DNA of 64,000 nucleotides from Natronosalvus caseinilyticus. GTDB taxonomy: Archaea; Halobacteriota; Halobacteria; Halobacteriales; Natrialbaceae. Under the pieces are notes generated by a model that made no database searches, was not told the origin of the DNA, and saw only the letters and a program-made list of their open reading frames with translations. Location: assembly GCF_017357105.1 (NCBI RefSeq), contig NZ_CP071596.1, forward strand, positions 1,488,001-1,552,000, read 5' to 3'. Positions 61,764-64,000 of the stretch are shown here, in pieces; the stretch's first letter is position 1; each line of letters begins with the position of its first letter. Position numbers and translations under genes: made by a program.

Positions 61764-62615
61764 ATGGGGACCGAGCCAACCGACTTACTGCAGGAACTAG
61801 AATTGAAGGAGTACGAGGCGACGGCACTCGAGCATCTCTTGAGCGCCGGACGGACGACTGCACCGGACATCGCCAAGGCGACGGGCATCCCCAAGGCTCG
61901 CGTGTACGGCGTTCTCGAGTCGCTCGCGAACTACGGCTTCATCAAGGTGATTCCCGGCCGGCCGAAGCAGTATCAACCGAAATCTCCGGAAACCGTTCTC
62001 GAGCGGGCGAAGGAGAATCGACGACAGGCGTACGAGGACTACTGCACCGAGATCGATTCCATCGAATCGACGTTTCTTGAGACGTTCGGGCCCCTGTACG
62101 AACAAGCGAACGAGGACGTGACGCCGACGTCGGAACTCTTTCACGTCGTCGACGTCGGCGATCCGAGCGAGACGGAGACGCGTCAGCTCTACCAGAACGC
62201 GGCCGAAACCGTCTACGTGATTACGAACAGCTTCGCCTACTTCGAGGATATCGAAACGGCGATTTCGACCGCGAGCGAGCAAGGACTCGAGGTCTCGGTG
62301 TTGTTCCTCGATCCCCGTAGACTTCCGTCGGAGAAGGCAGCGGTACAGGCGGATATCGTCGAGCGAATCGCCTCCGAGTATCCTGCTATCAGATATCGAT
62401 TCAGCGAGGAGGTACTGCCCTGGCGCGGAACGTTTATCGACCCGAGTATGGAGTACGATTCTGGGAAAGCGATCTTCCTGGTTGAAGAGACCGACGTTCC
62501 GAACCATCAGCGGCAAGCCGCGATTACGGAAAACGGCTCGTTCGTCGCAGGTATGAAACGGTATTTCGATTTGATCTGGCGGTACGAGAGTCTCGAGTCA
62601 CGACCATATGTCTGA
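61764..62615 (+). CDS. TrmB-family sugar-responsive transcriptional regulator
   Basis: A 283-aa regulator. The N-terminal winged helix (LQELELKEYEATALEHLLSAGRTTA split across the turn, then IPKARVYGVLESLANYGFIK) is typical TrmB. A coiled helix (about 75-115) and a C-terminal phospholipase-D-like effector domain follow (TVYVITNSFAYFEDIETAIS). The IPKARVYGVLE helix is the recognition helix. A TATA-like GTATAAATA at 61712-61720, carrying a TGAGTA half-site, lies upstream. The neighbouring palindromes at 58451 and 58540 fit the TrmB consensus. Confidence 0.9.
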   Translation: MGTEPTDLLQELELKEYEATALEHLLSAGRTTAPDIAKATGIPKARVYGVLESLANYGFIKVIPGRPKQYQPKSPETVLERAKENRRQAYEDYCTEIDSIESTFLETFGPLYEQANEDVTPTSELFHVVDVGDPSETETRQLYQNAAETVYVITNSFAYFEDIETAISTASEQGLEVSVLFLDPRRLPSEKAAVQADIVERIASEYPAIRYRFSEEVLPWRGTFIDPSMEYDSGKAIFLVEETDVPNHQRQAAITENGSFVAGMKRYFDLIWRYESLESRPYV

Positions 62616-62685
62616 ACGATTACAAACCATAACTGAAGACACTGGACCGCGAGATATTTAGCCGAGTCTTCAGCATATTCAAACA

Positions 62686-63795
62686 ATGCGTATCCTCTAC
62701 CTCACCGAGGAGCCTATCTCTTTCTCCGATGCGATGGTACGAGGTGGGGCGATACATGTCCGAAATGTCGTCTCAGGACTTCGAAAGCGAGGACACGACG
62801 TTTATCTTCTCGACTGGAACTCCGAACCAGAACGTTCGTTTCAGGTTTCGGTTAATCCTCGGTCCCGATTCGTCGAAGGGCCTCTCAGAACGCTCATTCG
62901 AGCGATTCGAATCGGACGGAGGCATGCCATCGACATCGTCATCTCGAAGACCCGAAAAACGTATCTTCCGGGACTGCTCGCAGCACGGAATCTCGGCGTG
63001 ACTCACGTCGTCCACGTCGGCTCGAGTCTCGATCCGCCGGTGGAGAGCCTCTTCGGACGAACGGATTTGGCGTCGTTCAAAGTGCGGCTTCGTGCGCCTC
63101 ACGACGGATATTTCGTGGTCTGTGACTACATCGGTTCCCAGCTCCAATCGTACAGTATCAATGGAGGCCGTATCTTCAACATACGTAACGCAGTCGACGT
63201 GGACAGATTCAACCCAGAATCAGCGCCTGTCGCGCTTTCCAGTCGATTTGAACGTCGAATTGACGATCTCGAAAGCGGTCTCCATTTGGGGTACGTCGGT
63301 GGACTCCAGCCGTACAAAGGCCTCGCTGATCTCGCCGCAGCCCTCGAGTCGGCCGATGCCGACTGCGACCTGATCGTTGCCGGTGATGGCCCGGAACGAA
63401 CACACCTCGAGAAGATTTTCGGAGAAACGGCTACGTTCCTCGGATCGGTGCCATACGAACAGATCCCCTCGCTGTATCATGAGTTCGACGCGTTCGTTCT
63501 TCCTTCCCATACTGAGGGGCTTCCGCGAGTAATACTCGAGGCGCAGGCAACGGCAACGCCGGTTGCGGCCACTCGAGTCGGCGGGGTCCCGGAAATCGTT
63601 CAGGACGGCGAGACAGGATTGCTCTGTGATCCCCATCGACCGGATCAACTGACGACGGCAATTGATCACCTCGCGACGGACGAACGCGAACGTGAGCGCC
63701 TCGGCGAGAACGGTCGAACGGCCGTCGAGGAGGGGTTCTCCTGGGACGAGTTGTACGATCGATACGAACGCGCTCTTCAACAGGTGATCGGGTGA
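62686..63795 (+). CDS. Glycosyltransferase family 4 protein
   Basis: A 369-aa GT-B glycosyltransferase. The N-terminal domain begins MRILYLTEEPISFSDAMVRGG; the C-terminal nucleotide-sugar domain contains LGYVGGLQPYKGLADLAAAL, VAGDGPERTHLEK, and the E-x7-E site FVLPSHTEGLPRVILEAQATATPVAATRVGG. It presumably adds one sugar to a lipid-linked glycan. Its composition is more AT-rich than in the epimerase genes. The flippase gene starts 4 bp after its stop. Confidence 0.9.
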   Translation: MRILYLTEEPISFSDAMVRGGAIHVRNVVSGLRKRGHDVYLLDWNSEPERSFQVSVNPRSRFVEGPLRTLIRAIRIGRRHAIDIVISKTRKTYLPGLLAARNLGVTHVVHVGSSLDPPVESLFGRTDLASFKVRLRAPHDGYFVVCDYIGSQLQSYSINGGRIFNIRNAVDVDRFNPESAPVALSSRFERRIDDLESGLHLGYVGGLQPYKGLADLAAALESADADCDLIVAGDGPERTHLEKIFGETATFLGSVPYEQIPSLYHEFDAFVLPSHTEGLPRVILEAQATATPVAATRVGGVPEIVQDGETGLLCDPHRPDQLTTAIDHLATDERERERLGENGRTAVEEGFSWDELYDRYERALQQVIG

Positions 63796-63799
63796 CCAG

Positions 63800-64000
63800 A
63801 TGAGCGATAACGATCAGGCAATTCGGGACGTGGTCAAAGGCGCGAGTGTCATCTACGTTGGACTGTTTCTCGAGTTGGTTATCGCATTTGTAGCGCAGGT
63901 GCTGGCCGCGAGATACCTCTCGGTTAGTGAATTCGGAGGATTAACGACCGGGACTGCGCTTTTAAGCGTAGGCGCAATAATTGGAGGGCTTGGATTAGCC
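63800..64000 (+). CDS. Polysaccharide flippase (Wzx/MOP family), N-terminal part only
   Basis: An open frame from ATG 63800 runs off the window (67 codons seen). It starts MSDNDQAIRDVVKGASVIYV and continues with hydrophobic helices containing AQVLAARYLSVSEFGGLTTG, the usual beginning of polysaccharide-biosynthesis flippases. It would move lipid-linked glycans across the membrane. Same operon as the GT4 gene. Confidence 0.8.
   Translation, partial: MSDNDQAIRDVVKGASVIYVGLFLELVIAFVAQVLAARYLSVSEFGGLTTGTALLSVGAIIGGLGLA

Overview
This window is chromosomal DNA from a haloarchaeon, most likely of the Natrialbaceae (Natrinema/Natronorubrum/Haloterrigena type). It is GC-rich, and CTCGAG and GTCGAC are very common. 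The proteins are strongly acidic, secreted proteins carry twin-arginine or PGF-CTERM signals, and many genes have a TATA box 25-32 nt before the start codon, as expected for leaderless mRNAs. Marker genes agree: a cdrL-cdrS-ftsZ2 locus, archaeal SepF, Hef, Rio2, NcsA and a tRNA-Tyr with the archaeal C1-G72 pair. I count about 60 protein genes (two cut by the window edges), one tRNA, one IS1341-type tnpB element and several probable operators.

Layout. 1-8.3 kb: a truncated secreted protein, a MiaB-like tRNA methylthiotransferase, a methyltransferase, a DUF1059 protein, a zinc-ribbon winged-helix regulator, a translationally coupled aldehyde dehydrogenase / ThDP enzyme pair, and a HIT protein. 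8.3-10.4 kb: a small zinc-ribbon gene followed by a tnpB whose 3' end folds into an omegaRNA-like hairpin; a second, diverged copy of that hairpin lies on the other side of tnpB. 10.4-19 kb: methionine aminopeptidase, a DUF368 (PopT-like) membrane protein, Hef, TspO, LarE and a Fic protein. 19-25 kb: small conserved genes, an alpha/beta hydrolase, NcsA, then the cell-division block ftsZ2-cdrS-cdrL with a dense array of GTCTTAC/GTAAGAC half-sites between the two regulators. tRNA-Tyr follows. 25-35 kb: a PQQ-type sugar dehydrogenase lipoprotein, HAD hydrolase, pyroglutamyl peptidase, a threonine-synthase-like enzyme, lipoate ligase, and a complete zinc/manganese ABC importer (znuACB) behind a palindromic operator. 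35-43.9 kb: a large HTH-PAS histidine kinase, Rio2, an HTH/PIN pair of toxin-antitoxin appearance, a lipoamide-dehydrogenase-like flavoprotein and a PGF-CTERM surface protein. 44-55.8 kb: KDG kinase, RtcA, MFS and GNAT proteins, an RNB ribonuclease, a MEDS histidine kinase with a response regulator, an ABC-2 type exporter, a PUA protein and a DUF1028 protein. 55.9-58 kb: a halolysin-type subtilase and SepF.

58.3-64 kb is the most interesting part. A run of three overlapping or nearly abutting NAD-sugar epimerase/dehydratase genes, the first resembling UDP-sulfoquinovose synthase (SQD1/Agl3), leads to a TrmB-family regulator, a GT4 glycosyltransferase and the start of a polysaccharide flippase. 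Two 17-bp palindromes of the form TACTCA-N5-TGAGTA sit directly before the first epimerase and before a divergent 42-codon gene that has not been called by length-limited gene finding. Both fit the TACT-N7/8-GAGTA element I recall for the glucose-responsive TrmB of Halobacterium. I infer a sugar-status-controlled surface-glycan locus that includes a Cys-containing microprotein.

All assignments are from reading the sequence and remembered family features; no database search was run.
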